64,000 bases of DNA, from NCBI RefSeq assembly GCF_011043735.1, contig NZ_JAAKGV010000025.1, forward strand, positions 44,937 through 108,936, given 5' to 3'. Below are positions 44,701-53,170 of the stretch, piece by piece. The first letter of the stretch is position 1, and each line of letters starts with the position of its first letter. The translations under genes and the position numbers were made by a program. Under the pieces are notes generated by a model. It had not been told where the DNA came from. It did not search any database and worked only from the letters and a program-made list of their open reading frames with translations. The stretch is from Methylobacterium sp. DB0501. Lineage in GTDB: Bacteria; Pseudomonadota; Alphaproteobacteria; Rhizobiales; Beijerinckiaceae.

Positions 44701-45221
44701 TCGGCGGCGACACCTGGCTCGCCCGCAGCAAGTCCGAAGTCCTGACCGCCGGCGGCCGCCTGCGGGGCAGCTACCAGATCTTGTTCGACGGCTGGTACGT
44801 CAAACCCTATGCCGACCTCGACGTGCTCTATACGCACAGCCCGGCCTATTCGGAGACCGGCGCGCCGGCCTTCAACCTCGACGTCCGCAGCCTCGACAAG
44901 ACGCTCGTGGCGTTCAGCCCGAACGTCGAGATCGGCGGGCGCATCGACCTCGATGCCGGCCGCTGGATCCGCCCCTATGCGACGCTCGGGGTGATGCTGT
45001 TGTCGGACAACCACTTCACCGGGTTCGCCAGCTTCCGGAGCGACGGTCCGCTCCGGGCCTTCGCGACGTCGTCCCGGATCCCGGACCGGCTGGGCGAGGC
45101 CGGGCTGGGATTCCAGATCGGACTCGGCAACGGCATCGAGCTGACCGGCGAGTACCAGGCCACGGTCGGCGACCGCTACCTGTCGCAAACCGGGACCGCC
45201 CGGATGCAGGTGCGGTTCTGA
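38754..45221 (+). CDS. giant glycine-rich autotransporter (type Va), 2155 residues
   Basis: Surface protein secreted through its own C-terminal barrel. An extended signal peptide (about 1-45, with VTIALLTGVSAVALVTGG and an AEAAE cleavage site) precedes a passenger built from repeated Gly-rich beta-helix rungs: GGxGGxGGxVxVTNxG, then TxGxxAxGIxAQS(V/I)GGGGG, spaced about 55-90 residues. At about 986-1072, 1200-1222 and 1274-1331, Lys/Asp/Ala-rich inserts interrupt the repeats. The barrel occupies about 1880-2155 and ends in MQVRF, the terminal aromatic needed by BAM. The ATG at 38754 has gtgagga about ten bases upstream. Probable adhesin; no catalytic motif. Confidence 0.92.
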   Translation: MSSAHSSRSVGHSVGSCRGVTIALLTGVSAVALVTGGMASGAEAAERPVPQVVRGSNGERADDWLINFWGALGHDSTPGGKGANLNLIDVDVRGAAGKPAATVEIGSVGGAGGAGYERGSNWRSGSFGGRGGDVNATLNATLSGRGDQSAQLPRFWVYSRGGVGGDGQKSPGGGGDAGTASLTLSSMVTTQGTAFQGVRVTSAGGNAGFGGRDDAADAASRRGGAGGTAWMRLAQEAGVTTTGARATGIVVESTGGAGSRKGNDFYSGDYATPGGTGGKASIDNAGRIVTTGSHALGILVQSLGGNGGMQDPLSGGGHPGARGGDGGWAEVFNYGRVSTTGAYSLGIVAQSVGGPGGTGGGKNFGTGGTGGAAGQGGDVTITSRGVVTTTGKGATAIVAQSIGGGNAASALPEGTLDAIGTASGGGQSGGSFGLFWGNGGAGGRGASGGLASVVNDGGVIATEGANAYGMLIQSVGGSGGAGGLSSVAGGFFSVALGGSGGGGGAGGKAQFIGEAGRVETLGAGATAVLVQSVGGGGGVGGEARSTAGGFGLSYSKAVGGSGGQGGRGGEAVVETRDNMAVTTGGLAATGLSALSVGGGGGVGGLSDAKAISVPLVLPNGKALPSVAISTSIGGSGGEGGNGGQATVTHAGSVTTYGTRAVGIRALSVGGGGGIGGDAAAYALAIAPPGQLALAAASSLGGTGGKGGDGGKVEVTNRGSVRTSGDSAFGLQAQSTGGGGGDGGAATAVSNALSLHQNVTLSSAIGGGPQLKPLLDAQGRLQLDKNGVLLFENPADIKDQGGGQGGSVTVVNQGLIETGGALATGILAQSIGGGGGNGGNATTLGGAGFSFDKTLDAQLHKLPLADNAALSMTIGGRGGRGGAGGEVAVTNGGTIRTAGTSAAGILAQSVGGGGGTGGEVQGAAKGKLDLKLTLGGSGGTGNKGGAVTVETLAGSRIETTGDGAHGIVARSIGGGGGSGGNVSARKESTPDAVGAIWTQIKQSIGVAAYEDWAKDKKNKDDKEALDQFLKDIKESDTYKNLADKIKNSDFGKALQSYSKSVSAYLKEQKDGSVKLPDISATLSIGGGGGTGGVGGAVKVTNAGTILTQGILSHGVDAQSVGGGGGQGGLAFATADNKTNFSGTVGGTGGSGNVGGTVEVVNSGTVVTAEDMSYGLSAQSVGGGGGRGVAATLVGGAKVGGAKPSGEGKAEGKKDGQGDGKDEVRSFNLTVGGNGGEGGNGGAVTVTNTGTVATAGIGAHGIVAQSVGGGGGSFSTPEAKSDAKGAAKGAAKGDTKAGAGEKSDSEGLVTALLSALGIEKLAEPETAGSTPEKSYGITLGGSGGASGTGGTVTVTHGGTITTTGFGAFGLFAQSIGGGGGTVDGAASAGGSKYTFGLGGAGSASGNGGAITATLKQGARVTTSGDAATAVMLQSIGGGGGYAGAHQVMGYAVPFLLRDGSTGDGGAIIATVEQDAAIRTTGAQAHGIHAQSLGGGGGLVVDLSGLTFATPEPPKGRTGSKGKGGDITITATGAVEALGKDAYAIFAQSGVQRSDGSLDPARSGGVIAVTAKGLVTGGTGTGAAIRIDGGGGNTITLDERAVVSAASGRAIVGSLADDRLVNRGTILGDIDLQGGSALKSDRIENGAIDWHGALLRSRPDGIINVGATGQVLNYAVLDIGGVGTVARTTITGDFQQLAGGRLLVDVAPNARDGALRSDLLVVSGTATLGGTVQPTVTGGLLPGQYTFLTAGRLGETSATAPGTVIQPGSIPISWAIVQAGNSLSLSPQANFTTPGNMVLTGDQRAVAQALQDDWAVSAAGAQGRFAQFLKVGTTASYADALDEITPEANQYVLTDRTLDARAGLKRAMSCPAFVGTGTLLREGECVWGRITGTRTSLFSSAEESGYRQTALSYQGGLQTEFSPDWFFGLSGAYTRAGQSGSDRVTGNVGDAGDLSVALKHQVGPWLLAASANLGYSWQSNVRAIGIGGDTWLARSKSEVLTAGGRLRGSYQILFDGWYVKPYADLDVLYTHSPAYSETGAPAFNLDVRSLDKTLVAFSPNVEIGGRIDLDAGRWIRPYATLGVMLLSDNHFTGFASFRSDGPLRAFATSSRIPDRLGEAGLGFQIGLGNGIELTGEYQATVGDRYLSQTGTARMQVRF

Positions 45222-45308
45222 TACCGACGGGCGCTGAAAACGACCTTTGGTTCCGCTCTCGAATTTCCGCAAACCTTTGGTTCGGCATCGGAAATTCGAG
45301 ATGGGTCA
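45219..45308 (+). repeat. stop-codon-adjacent dispersed repeat, copy 2
   Basis: Begins at the autotransporter stop codon (TGATACC) and matches copy 1 at trcR over about 90 bp. Internally ctcgaatttccg and cggaaattcgag form a 12-bp inverted repeat that could act as a terminator-like hairpin. Confidence 0.75.
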
Positions 45309-45465
45309 ATGGCCCCGTCGATCTCGGGCCTGCCCGAGGTCGAATCGATGCGTCAGCATCCTGGGCGATTGGGTCTGAGGGCGGGGGCCGCTCCTCCCAA
45401 CGGAGGCGGGAGCGGCCCCGCCGGAACCCGGTGCCTTGACCGCGAGGATGGTGCGACAGGGGCGA

Positions 45466-46260
45466 TCAGCGGGTCCCCGCCATCACCACGCTGCGGGCCC
45501 GAAGCAGAGGGTCCGGCTTCAGGGCGAGCGGGCCGTCGAAAGGTCTCTCGTGCAGGGCGATCACGCCCAGGGTCGTGACGATGGCGGCGGCGAAGAGGAA
45601 CAGGGTGACGGCCTGCGCCCTCGGCCATTCCCAATGCACGAGGCCGATCGAGACCATTGTCAACGCGGCCAGCACCATCAAGGTCAGCCATTTCGTCTCG
45701 TCTTGCTCCGACCCGACCAGGGCGAGGCGCTCGCCGCGGGCCGAGCGCAGTCCCAGCACGGCGGCCAGGAGTGCTGATTGTGTGGCTTGGCCCGCTTCCA
45801 CGCCGGTCCGCGGGTCGGCCGCCGCCTCGAGGAGGCGGGCCAGCGCGGCGCCGGCCTGCGGCACGCCGCGGCCGGTATCGGCCATGCTCGGCCATTCGGC
45901 ATCGATCACCGCGTCCAGGTATCCGGTCAGCGCCTTGCGGAGGTCGTTCATGTCCGGGGCGGCCGCCTGGCTGAGATCGAACACGGCCAGGGCATGGGCG
46001 CGCTCGGCCTGGACGACGCGGGATGCGGCGCGCTGGCGCTCCCAGGCATCGTTGGCGACGAAGCCGGTCAACAGCGCGAGCAGCACCGCGAGGACGCCGA
46101 TATAGGTCGGTGCGATGCCGGTGCTGATCCGTCCGATCCAGGAGCGGGTCCAGGACAGGTTCGTCACCAGGATGATGACGGCGCCGATTCCGAAAACGTA
46201 GGAAGCCAGCAGCGTGAACACCAGCCAGACGGGCAGGTCGAGCCAGAAACCGAGGATCAT
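45466..46260 (-). CDS. DUF4239 (bestrophin-like) membrane protein
   Basis: 264 residues. Membrane spans at about 7-32 (LPVWLVFTLLASYVFGIGAV), 50-68 and two near the C-terminus (LMVLAALTMVSIGLVHW, AVTLFLFAAAIVTTLGVIAL), with GFVANDAWERQRAASRVVQA after the second span, the family's conserved N-D-W block. DUF4239 proteins are distantly related to bestrophin channels. Transport function is inferred. Start ATG 46260. Convergent with the autotransporter gene. Confidence 0.8.
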   Translation of the reverse strand: MILGFWLDLPVWLVFTLLASYVFGIGAVIILVTNLSWTRSWIGRISTGIAPTYIGVLAVLLALLTGFVANDAWERQRAASRVVQAERAHALAVFDLSQAAAPDMNDLRKALTGYLDAVIDAEWPSMADTGRGVPQAGAALARLLEAAADPRTGVEAGQATQSALLAAVLGLRSARGERLALVGSEQDETKWLTLMVLAALTMVSIGLVHWEWPRAQAVTLFLFAAAIVTTLGVIALHERPFDGPLALKPDPLLRARSVVMAGTR

Positions 46261-46600
46261 TGGAGCACCTGGGACAGATCGTCCCCGGCAGGCTAGCCAG
46301 ACAAACCCTCCGGATCGGTGAATCGGAACGGCTCGTTGCGCCCGACATCCCGTCGGGCACCCACGATTCGGCATCGATTCGATGGCCCTCCTCGGCAGCC
46401 CGCCGGATCGGCTGAGCCATCGAAGCGTCGTGATCGCGGGTGTCTCTGCAGCGGAAATCCTTCGCGAGTATGTTCATCATCAGTAAATAATTTGGTTCAT
46501 CGTTTTTTGAAGAGGTGGTGAACGGAAAATCAACTAACTATTTTTTAGTAAATGAATGTGACAAGACATGATGTAAGCTTACAATCGCGCCGGACGATCG
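46261..46600. other. 340-bp leader of the peptide export cassette
   Basis: Divergent promoter region for the DUF4239 gene and the HlyD gene. 46480-46570 is AT-rich (actattttttagtaaatg). No ORF. Confidence 0.5.
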
Positions 46601-47851
46601 ATGCCGCTACCCCTTTACCGTCAGGAAGCGTTGGCCGGCGTGGCAGGTCCCGATCAGCTCGACGAGATGGTGCACGTCACCTCGCCGCTCGCGTGGGCTG
46701 CCCTGGGCACGGCCCTCATCATCATCGGCGGCTGCCTCGGGTGGTCGGTCTTCGGCAGCTATCGCACGACCGTCAGCGGACAGGGCCTGCTCGTGCCGGC
46801 CGACGGGGCCTTCGTCAGCGTCCATGCCCCCAAATCCGGCTGGATCGAGAGCTACCGCCAGCGCGGCGACACCGTGAAGAGGGGCGATCTCCTCGCCCGG
46901 CTCAGCGCGCCGGAGGACGCCGCCCGGCTCGCCGACATCGACGGACGGGTCAACCAGCTCGCGGTCCAGCGCGCGGCCCTCGCCGAACGGCTCGAGGACC
47001 AGATCGACAAGGAGAAGGCGGCGGCGCAGCGCAAGCGCGAGGCGCTGCAGGAGACGATCGACCTCGGCGAGGCGCGGCTGCGCGAACTGGTCGTGCTGCT
47101 GGAGCATCGCGAGCAGCTGCTCGCGAAGGGCCTGACGCAGTCCGACCGGGTGATCGAGGCCCGCGAGCGGATGTTCGCGGCGCGGGAATCGATCTCGCGG
47201 GCCCGCACGGAGCTGCTCTCGCTCGAGGCCGCGCTCCTCTCCCTCCGCCATCGGTCCGACCAGGATCTCGCGGCGATGGACCGCCAGATCCGCGACGCCG
47301 AGGGGCAGCGCGCGCAGGCGCATCTGAGCGAGCGCCTCGCGACCACCATCGTGGCGCGGGCCGACGGCATCGTCACCACCAACGAGGCCGGTGACCAGGC
47401 CCTCGTCGCAGCCGGCCAGAAGCTGATGGTGATCGAGCAGGGCGGTCCGCGCCTCGACGCCCTGCTCTACGTGCCGGCCGACAGCGGCAAGGCGGTCAAG
47501 CTCGGCATGGAGGTGCGTCTGTCGCCCTCCACCGCCAAGAAGGAGGAATACGGAGCGCTCCTCGGCACCGTCATCCAGGTCGACGAGAGCCCCGAGAACG
47601 AGAGCGCCATCGCCCATCGCCTCGGCAATCCCGACCTCGCCCGCCTGTTCACCCGCGGCGGCCCGCCGCTCCAGCTCGTCGTGCGGATCAAGCCCGGTGC
47701 GGCCGGCGCCGGCAGCTACGCCTGGACCTCGCAGCGCGGCGAGGAGGTCGCACTGGCCTCGACCACCCTGGTGGAGGGGCAGGTCACGGTGAAATCCGGC
47801 CCCCCGATCAGCCTGTTCGTCCCGGCCCTGCGCCGGCTCGCGGGCGTGTGA
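46601..47851 (+). CDS. NHLP-type peptide secretion system HlyD (membrane fusion) protein
   Basis: 416 residues. One membrane span at about 30-50 (PLAWAALGTALIIIGGCLGW); a biotinyl-lipoyl half before (YRTTVSGQGLLVPADGAFVS, SGWIESYRQRGDTVKRGDLL) and after a long coiled-coil hairpin (about 110-240, AAAQRKREALQETIDLGEAR and onward); then ADGIVTTNEAGDQALVAAGQ and a beta barrel. The length and SGQG/HAP start match the HlyD protein of NHLP/NHLM bacteriocin export operons. Its TGA overlaps the GTG of the peptidase-ABC gene by four bases (GTGA), so the genes form one operon. It links the inner-membrane exporter to an outer-membrane channel encoded elsewhere. Confidence 0.87.
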   Translation: MPLPLYRQEALAGVAGPDQLDEMVHVTSPLAWAALGTALIIIGGCLGWSVFGSYRTTVSGQGLLVPADGAFVSVHAPKSGWIESYRQRGDTVKRGDLLARLSAPEDAARLADIDGRVNQLAVQRAALAERLEDQIDKEKAAAQRKREALQETIDLGEARLRELVVLLEHREQLLAKGLTQSDRVIEARERMFAARESISRARTELLSLEAALLSLRHRSDQDLAAMDRQIRDAEGQRAQAHLSERLATTIVARADGIVTTNEAGDQALVAAGQKLMVIEQGGPRLDALLYVPADSGKAVKLGMEVRLSPSTAKKEEYGALLGTVIQVDESPENESAIAHRLGNPDLARLFTRGGPPLQLVVRIKPGAAGAGSYAWTSQRGEEVALASTTLVEGQVTVKSGPPISLFVPALRRLAGV

Positions 47852-50028
47852 ACCAGCGAATGAGCATCACACGCTTCCCCCGCACGGCACGCACCCGGGT
47901 GCCGACGATCCTCCAGATGGAAGCCGTCGAGTGCGGGGCGGCCTGCCTCGCGATGGTGCTGGCCCACCACGGGCGATGGGTCCCCCTGGAGGAGCTGCGG
48001 CGCGCCTGCGGCGTCTCCCGGGACGGCAGCAAGGCGCGCAGCATCGTGCGGGCGGCCCGCACCTACGGGCTCACAGCCGAGGGCTGGCGCACCGAGCCGT
48101 CCAAGCTCGCCGGCAAGCCGCTGCCCGCGATCCTGTTCTGGGAGTTCAATCACTTCGTGGTGCTGGAGGGGGTGGGCCGCAACGTCGTCCACCTCAACGA
48201 TCCGGCGACCGGCCCGCGCACGGTCACGCACGCGGAGTTCGACCGCGCCTTCACGGGCGTGATGCTGACGATGACGCCGGGTCCCGGCTTCGAGCGCGCG
48301 GGCCTGCGCCCGAATGCCTGGCGGTCGGTGCGCGACGGGCTCGCCGGCTCCCGCGGCTCCGTCGCCTTCCTGGTGCTCGCCGGCGCGGCGGCTCTGGTCC
48401 CCAGGATTTTCGTGCCGGCCGCGACCAAGATCTTCGTCGACGACATCCTGCTCGATCACCTGACCGACTGGATCCGTCCGTTGCTCCTCGGCCTCGCCTT
48501 CGCGGCCCTGCTGAGCGGCCTTCTCGGCTGGCTCCAGGGCACCATCCTGGCGCGGCTGCAATGGAAACTCGGGGTGACGCTCGGCCTGCGCCTGACCTGG
48601 CACCTGCTGCGGCTCCAGCCGGGCTTCTTCGCGCAGCGCCATGCGGGCGACGTCGCGAGCCGGCTGGCGACGACCGAGCGGGCCTGCGACCTGATTGGCA
48701 GCCAGGTCTCGGCCCTGCTGGTGACCGGGCTCGCGACCCTGTTCTATGGCGGCCTGATGGCCCTCTACGACCCGGTCCTGGCGGCGATCGGGCTCGGCTT
48801 CGCCCTGGTCAACGTCGCGTTCATCCAGTGGACCGCACGGCGTCAGGAGGATGCGGCGCGCGCGGTGATGCGCGAGCAGGCGAAGCTCGGCAGCCTGTCG
48901 ATCACCGGCATCCAATCGATCGAGACACTGAAGGCGACCGCCTCCGAGGACGAGTTCCTGAACCGCTGGGCCCAGGCCCAGGCGCGGACCATGAACGCGG
49001 TGCACCGGATGCAGGTCCCGCTCCAGCTGCTGGGCCTCGTCCCGTCGGCCCTCGGGGCGCTCACCGTGGCGGCGATCCTCGGCGTCGGAGGTGCGCGCGC
49101 CATGGACGGCCTGATCACCGTCGGCACCCTGGCGGCGTTCCAGTCCGTGCTGGCGAGCTTCCTGTCGCAGGTGAACGGCCTCGTCGGAGTCGCTTCCGGG
49201 ATGCGCGAGCTGCGCGTCGCGATGGAGCGGGTCGACGACGTGCTGCGCTCTCCCCTCGACCGCAAGGTCATGCCCGATGGCGGAGCGGCGGTGCTGCCGC
49301 TGCGGCGCCTGTCGGGCGCTGTCGCGATCGAGACCGTCGCCTTCGGCTACAATCCCCTCGATCCGCCCCTCGTCGAGGACGTCTCCCTGGCGGTTCCCCC
49401 GGGCGCCCGCATCGCGCTGGTCGGTCCCTCCGGCAGCGGCAAGTCGACGATCGCGCGCCTGATCGTCGGGCTCGCCGAGCCCTGGGCGGGCACCATCCGC
49501 TTCGACGGCCTGCCCGCCGCGGAGGTTCCGGAGGGCGTGCGCTGCGCCTCGATCGCCTATGTCGACCAGACAATCGTCCTGATGGAGGGGAGCGTGCGCG
49601 ACAACCTCTCCCTGTGGGACCCGCGGATCGGCGATGCCGCGATCGTCGCGGCGGCTCGGGACGCCGAGATCCACGACGTGATCGCGGCCCGTCCCGGCGG
49701 CTACGACGCGCCGATCAGCGAAGGCGGCGCCAACTGGTCGGGCGGGCAGGCGCAGCGCCTGGAGATCGCCCGGGCCCTGGCGCTCGAGCCCAGCATCCTC
49801 GTGCTCGACGAGGCGACCAGCGCCCTCGACGCCGTGATCGAGGCCCGGATCCTCGACAACCTGCGCCGCCGCGGCTGCACCCTGATCCTGGTCACCCACC
49901 GGCTCAGCGCGATCCGCGACTGCGACGAGATCCTGGTCATCGACCGCGGCCGCATCGTCGAGCGCGGCACGCACGGCACGCTCGACGGCCAGGCCGGTCC
50001 CTATGCGGAGCTGATCCGTGCTGCTTGA
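47848..50028 (+). CDS. C39 peptidase-ABC exporter (NHLP-type peptidase/permease/ATPase)
   Basis: 726 residues, start GTG 47848. The N-terminal C39 protease (about 15-145) is intact: Cys29 (QMEAVECGAACL), His102 (EFNHFVVLEG), Asp118 (HLNDPATG). Six spans follow at about 165-460, then an ATPase with Walker A VGPSGSGKST, signature NWSGGQAQR and Walker B ILVLDEATSALD. It cuts double-glycine leaders and exports the mature peptide. Because the protease triad is complete, a GG-leader substrate is expected, and one is found at 53171. The next gene overlaps it by 11 bp. Confidence 0.93.
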   Translation: MNQRMSITRFPRTARTRVPTILQMEAVECGAACLAMVLAHHGRWVPLEELRRACGVSRDGSKARSIVRAARTYGLTAEGWRTEPSKLAGKPLPAILFWEFNHFVVLEGVGRNVVHLNDPATGPRTVTHAEFDRAFTGVMLTMTPGPGFERAGLRPNAWRSVRDGLAGSRGSVAFLVLAGAAALVPRIFVPAATKIFVDDILLDHLTDWIRPLLLGLAFAALLSGLLGWLQGTILARLQWKLGVTLGLRLTWHLLRLQPGFFAQRHAGDVASRLATTERACDLIGSQVSALLVTGLATLFYGGLMALYDPVLAAIGLGFALVNVAFIQWTARRQEDAARAVMREQAKLGSLSITGIQSIETLKATASEDEFLNRWAQAQARTMNAVHRMQVPLQLLGLVPSALGALTVAAILGVGGARAMDGLITVGTLAAFQSVLASFLSQVNGLVGVASGMRELRVAMERVDDVLRSPLDRKVMPDGGAAVLPLRRLSGAVAIETVAFGYNPLDPPLVEDVSLAVPPGARIALVGPSGSGKSTIARLIVGLAEPWAGTIRFDGLPAAEVPEGVRCASIAYVDQTIVLMEGSVRDNLSLWDPRIGDAAIVAAARDAEIHDVIAARPGGYDAPISEGGANWSGGQAQRLEIARALALEPSILVLDEATSALDAVIEARILDNLRRRGCTLILVTHRLSAIRDCDEILVIDRGRIVERGTHGTLDGQAGPYAELIRAA

Positions 50029-52885
50029 TTTTCCCGAACGGATCGCCGGCACCGCCGACGAGGCCGTGCCGCTCGTCGATCGGGGCCTGAGGGTCGAGAC
50101 CGGCACGGCCGACCTCTACCTCGACCATCCCGGGCGGGCCGGACGCCGCCGCCACCTCCTCACGCTAGCCGCGGGCGAGATCGCGCTGCCTCTCCCACCC
50201 ACCGACCGGATGGTGCGCCTCCTGGCCCTCCCGGCGCCCGGTGCCAGGCTCTCGACCTTCGAGCCGGACGTCTTTCTCGGCCGGCTCGACGCCCCCAGCC
50301 CCGAGGCGATCGCCGCCACGGAGGCGTGGATCGGGCGCACGCTGCACACCCTCGCCGAACCGGTCCCGGGACGGCCGGCCATTCTCGGCGAGGGCGCCGG
50401 CCGGCTCGATCCGGGGGTCCCCGGGCGGCCCGAACGCGGGTTGCTCTGGATCTCGGTGACGGCCGGAACCGTTCACCCCGGCTTTCCGGGCGCCGATCCC
50501 TGTCGTCTGGGCGATCTCCCCGCCGCGGTCGCAGCCTCGGCCGGTGGCGTCGCGAGCGGGGAGGGCGCACGGATTCTCGGCCGGTCGAGCGCGGCCCTCG
50601 CCGTCACGGGGGAACTCGCGGGTGCAGTCGTCGGGCATCAGGCGCGACTCGCGGCGGCCCTGGCCGCGGCGGAGGCCTCGTGCGAGGCGGCCGAGGCTGC
50701 CTTGATCGGTGGCAAGGCGGCGCGCGACCGGTCGGTTCTCGCCGCCATCGTCGCGCCGCTGGTCGCCTCCGCCGGGGCAGGCGCCCCCGGAGAAACCTCC
50801 CCCGGAGAGGCCTCCCTCTTGGTGGCCTTCCGAGCCGTCGCCGAGGCGGGCGCCGCGACCCTGCCCGGCGAACCGCCGCCAGACTTCTCGGACGACGTCG
50901 CGACGGACGAGCCGCCCACGGTCGAGCGGCGGATCGCCGATCTCGCGGCCTGGGCCGGGCTGCACCCGCGCCGGATCCGGCTGAAGCCGGGCTGGTGGAG
51001 CCGGGGCAGCCAACCGGTGCTCGGCTTTCGCCACGACGGCACGCCGGTGGCGCTGATCGCCGGCACGGGATGGCGCGGCGGCTACCGCCTGCGGGAGGCC
51101 GGACGCCTCCGCGGCGTCGGACACCGCGAGGCCGCCGGGCTGGCCGGGCACGGCTACGTGCTCCAGCGGCGCCTGCCCGACACGCCCATCGACGGACGCG
51201 GCCTGCTGCGCTTCGCGGTGCCGCTCGCCCGGCCGGGAGTCCTGGCGGTGCTGGCGATCGGGCTCGCCGGCAGCCTGCTCGGCCTCGCCCTGCCGGTGGC
51301 CACCAACATCCTGTTCGAGACGGTCATTCCGGCCTCCTCGCGCCCGGAACTCGTCCAGCTCGTCGCCGGGATCGCGGCGCTCGGGCTCGGCGGGATCGTG
51401 TTCGAACTCGTCCGGGGTTTCCTGCTCCTGCGCGTCGCCACGCTGCTCAACACCGACCTGGAGGGGGCGGTGTGGGACCGGCTGCTGCGCCTGCCCGCCG
51501 GCTTCTTCCGCGGTCACGCCGCGGGCGACATGGCCCTCCGGGCCGATGCGATCAACCAGATGCGCGACGCGGTCGGCGGCACGGTGATCGGGACCGTGCT
51601 CTCCGCGGCGTTCTCGGTCTCCAGCCTCGCGCTGATCCTCTCCTACGACTGGCGCCTCGCCGGGGTCGCGCTGGCGCTCGCCCTCGTCCAGCTCGCCGTC
51701 ATGACGGCGGTGAACCTGCGCCTCGTCGGCTGGAAGCGCCGCATGCTGGACATAGACGGGCGGCTCCAGGCGGTGTCGCTCCAGCTCATCCAGGGCATCG
51801 CCAAGCTCAAGGTCGCGGGCGCGGAGGCGCGGGGCTTTGCCAGGTGGGCGCCGCTCTTCGTCGAGCGCCGGGCCCTGGAGATGCGCCAGAGCCGTCTGCT
51901 GGCCGGGTACTCGGCCTTCGGCTCCGCCTTCGGCATCGCCGCGACCGCCCTGATGATCGGCATCGTCGGCTTAGGCGGCCTCGATATCGGGATCGGCGGC
52001 TTCATCGCCTTCAACGCCGCCTACGGGCAGTTCATGGCCGCGACGCTCGCGCTCGGAGCGGCTCTGCCGGCCCTTCTCGCCCTGCGGCCGCTCTCCGAGC
52101 GCGCCGGGCCGATCCTGGCCGCCGTGCCGGAGAGCCTCGGCCGGCGCGGCCCGGCCCCCATGCTTCACGGCGGCATCGAACTGGCCGATGTCGGGTTCCG
52201 CTATCATGTTGAGGGACCGGCGATTCTCGACGGCGTGTCGATCGTCGCGCGGCCCGGGGAGTTCGTCGGCATCGTCGGCCCGTCCGGTTCGGGCAAGTCG
52301 ACCCTGATGCGGCTCCTCTTGGGCTTCGAGCGGCCGCAGGGCGGCTCGGTGTTCTTCGATGACCGCGACCTGGCTGGCCTCGACCTGCGGGCCGTGCGCC
52401 GGCAGATGGGCGTCGTGCTCCAATCGAGCCGCGTCACCGGAAGCACCCTGCTGGAGAGCATCCTCAACGGCGCGGCCCTAACCGAGGCCGAGGCCTGGGA
52501 GGCCGCGCGCCTCGCCGGGCTCGACCACGACATCCAGGCGATGCCGATGGGCATGCAGACCTTCGTGGGGGAGGATGGCGGTCTCCTCTCGGGCGGGCAG
52601 CGCCAGCGCCTCCTGATCGCCCGCGCCGTGGTGCGGCAGCCCCGCATCCTGTTGTTCGACGAGGCGACGAGCGCGCTCGACAACCGTACCCAGCAGATCG
52701 TCTCTGAGGGGCTGGAGCGCCTCGACGCCACCCGCATCGTCGTCGCCCACCGGCTCTCGACCGTGCAGAAGGCCGACCGGATCTACGTGCTCGAGGCCGG
52801 TCGCGTCGTCGAGGAGGGCCGCTACCGCGAGTTGCTGGAGCGCGGCGGCCTGTTCTCCACCCTGGCGGTCCGGCAGATCGCGTAA
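50018..52885 (+). CDS. second NHLP-type ABC permease/ATPase, 955 residues
   Basis: Starts at GTG 50018, inside the end of the previous gene. The first ~350 residues are a poorly conserved cytoplasmic region (Ala/Gly/Pro-rich, no protease motif), as in the NHLP permease/ATPase family. Spans at about 395-680 (VLAVLAIGLAGSLLGLALPV etc.) precede an ATPase with Walker A VGPSGSGKST, signature LSGGQRQR and Walker B ILLFDEATSALD. The two ABC proteins probably work as a pair with the HlyD protein. Last gene of the tight operon. Confidence 0.9.
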   Translation: MLLDFPERIAGTADEAVPLVDRGLRVETGTADLYLDHPGRAGRRRHLLTLAAGEIALPLPPTDRMVRLLALPAPGARLSTFEPDVFLGRLDAPSPEAIAATEAWIGRTLHTLAEPVPGRPAILGEGAGRLDPGVPGRPERGLLWISVTAGTVHPGFPGADPCRLGDLPAAVAASAGGVASGEGARILGRSSAALAVTGELAGAVVGHQARLAAALAAAEASCEAAEAALIGGKAARDRSVLAAIVAPLVASAGAGAPGETSPGEASLLVAFRAVAEAGAATLPGEPPPDFSDDVATDEPPTVERRIADLAAWAGLHPRRIRLKPGWWSRGSQPVLGFRHDGTPVALIAGTGWRGGYRLREAGRLRGVGHREAAGLAGHGYVLQRRLPDTPIDGRGLLRFAVPLARPGVLAVLAIGLAGSLLGLALPVATNILFETVIPASSRPELVQLVAGIAALGLGGIVFELVRGFLLLRVATLLNTDLEGAVWDRLLRLPAGFFRGHAAGDMALRADAINQMRDAVGGTVIGTVLSAAFSVSSLALILSYDWRLAGVALALALVQLAVMTAVNLRLVGWKRRMLDIDGRLQAVSLQLIQGIAKLKVAGAEARGFARWAPLFVERRALEMRQSRLLAGYSAFGSAFGIAATALMIGIVGLGGLDIGIGGFIAFNAAYGQFMAATLALGAALPALLALRPLSERAGPILAAVPESLGRRGPAPMLHGGIELADVGFRYHVEGPAILDGVSIVARPGEFVGIVGPSGSGKSTLMRLLLGFERPQGGSVFFDDRDLAGLDLRAVRRQMGVVLQSSRVTGSTLLESILNGAALTEAEAWEAARLAGLDHDIQAMPMGMQTFVGEDGGLLSGGQRQRLLIARAVVRQPRILLFDEATSALDNRTQQIVSEGLERLDATRIVVAHRLSTVQKADRIYVLEAGRVVEEGRYRELLERGGLFSTLAVRQIA

Positions 52886-53170
52886 GATCGATATCGCGAA
52901 GCTGACAATTTTACGATTGCGTCGAAGGCACGATTAACCACTGTCATCGTGTTGGCGTTCGGCGCTTCACGCAGGGTCGGCAACGCAACATTCAAGTAAT
53001 AAAGCTGCCCTACATCTGTCGTCAGGCGCTGACGACATGACCGAAGCGGGCTCCGGATGGTTCAATTCGGACCCGGTTTCTCCGAGGCAACGCGGCGCCC
53101 GAACGAAGCTGGAATCCGCCGCGATTGCCCAAGGCGATCGTCCGGATGTGATAAGGTCAGGGAGTCAGTC
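52886..53170. other. 285-bp leader of the GG-leader peptide gene
   Basis: The gap between the second ABC gene and the peptide. It is AT-richer near 52890-53020 (acaattttacgattg, aagtaataaag). It could carry a separate promoter, which would let the abundant peptide be made at a higher level than its exporter. No terminator hairpin is obvious. Confidence 0.4.
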
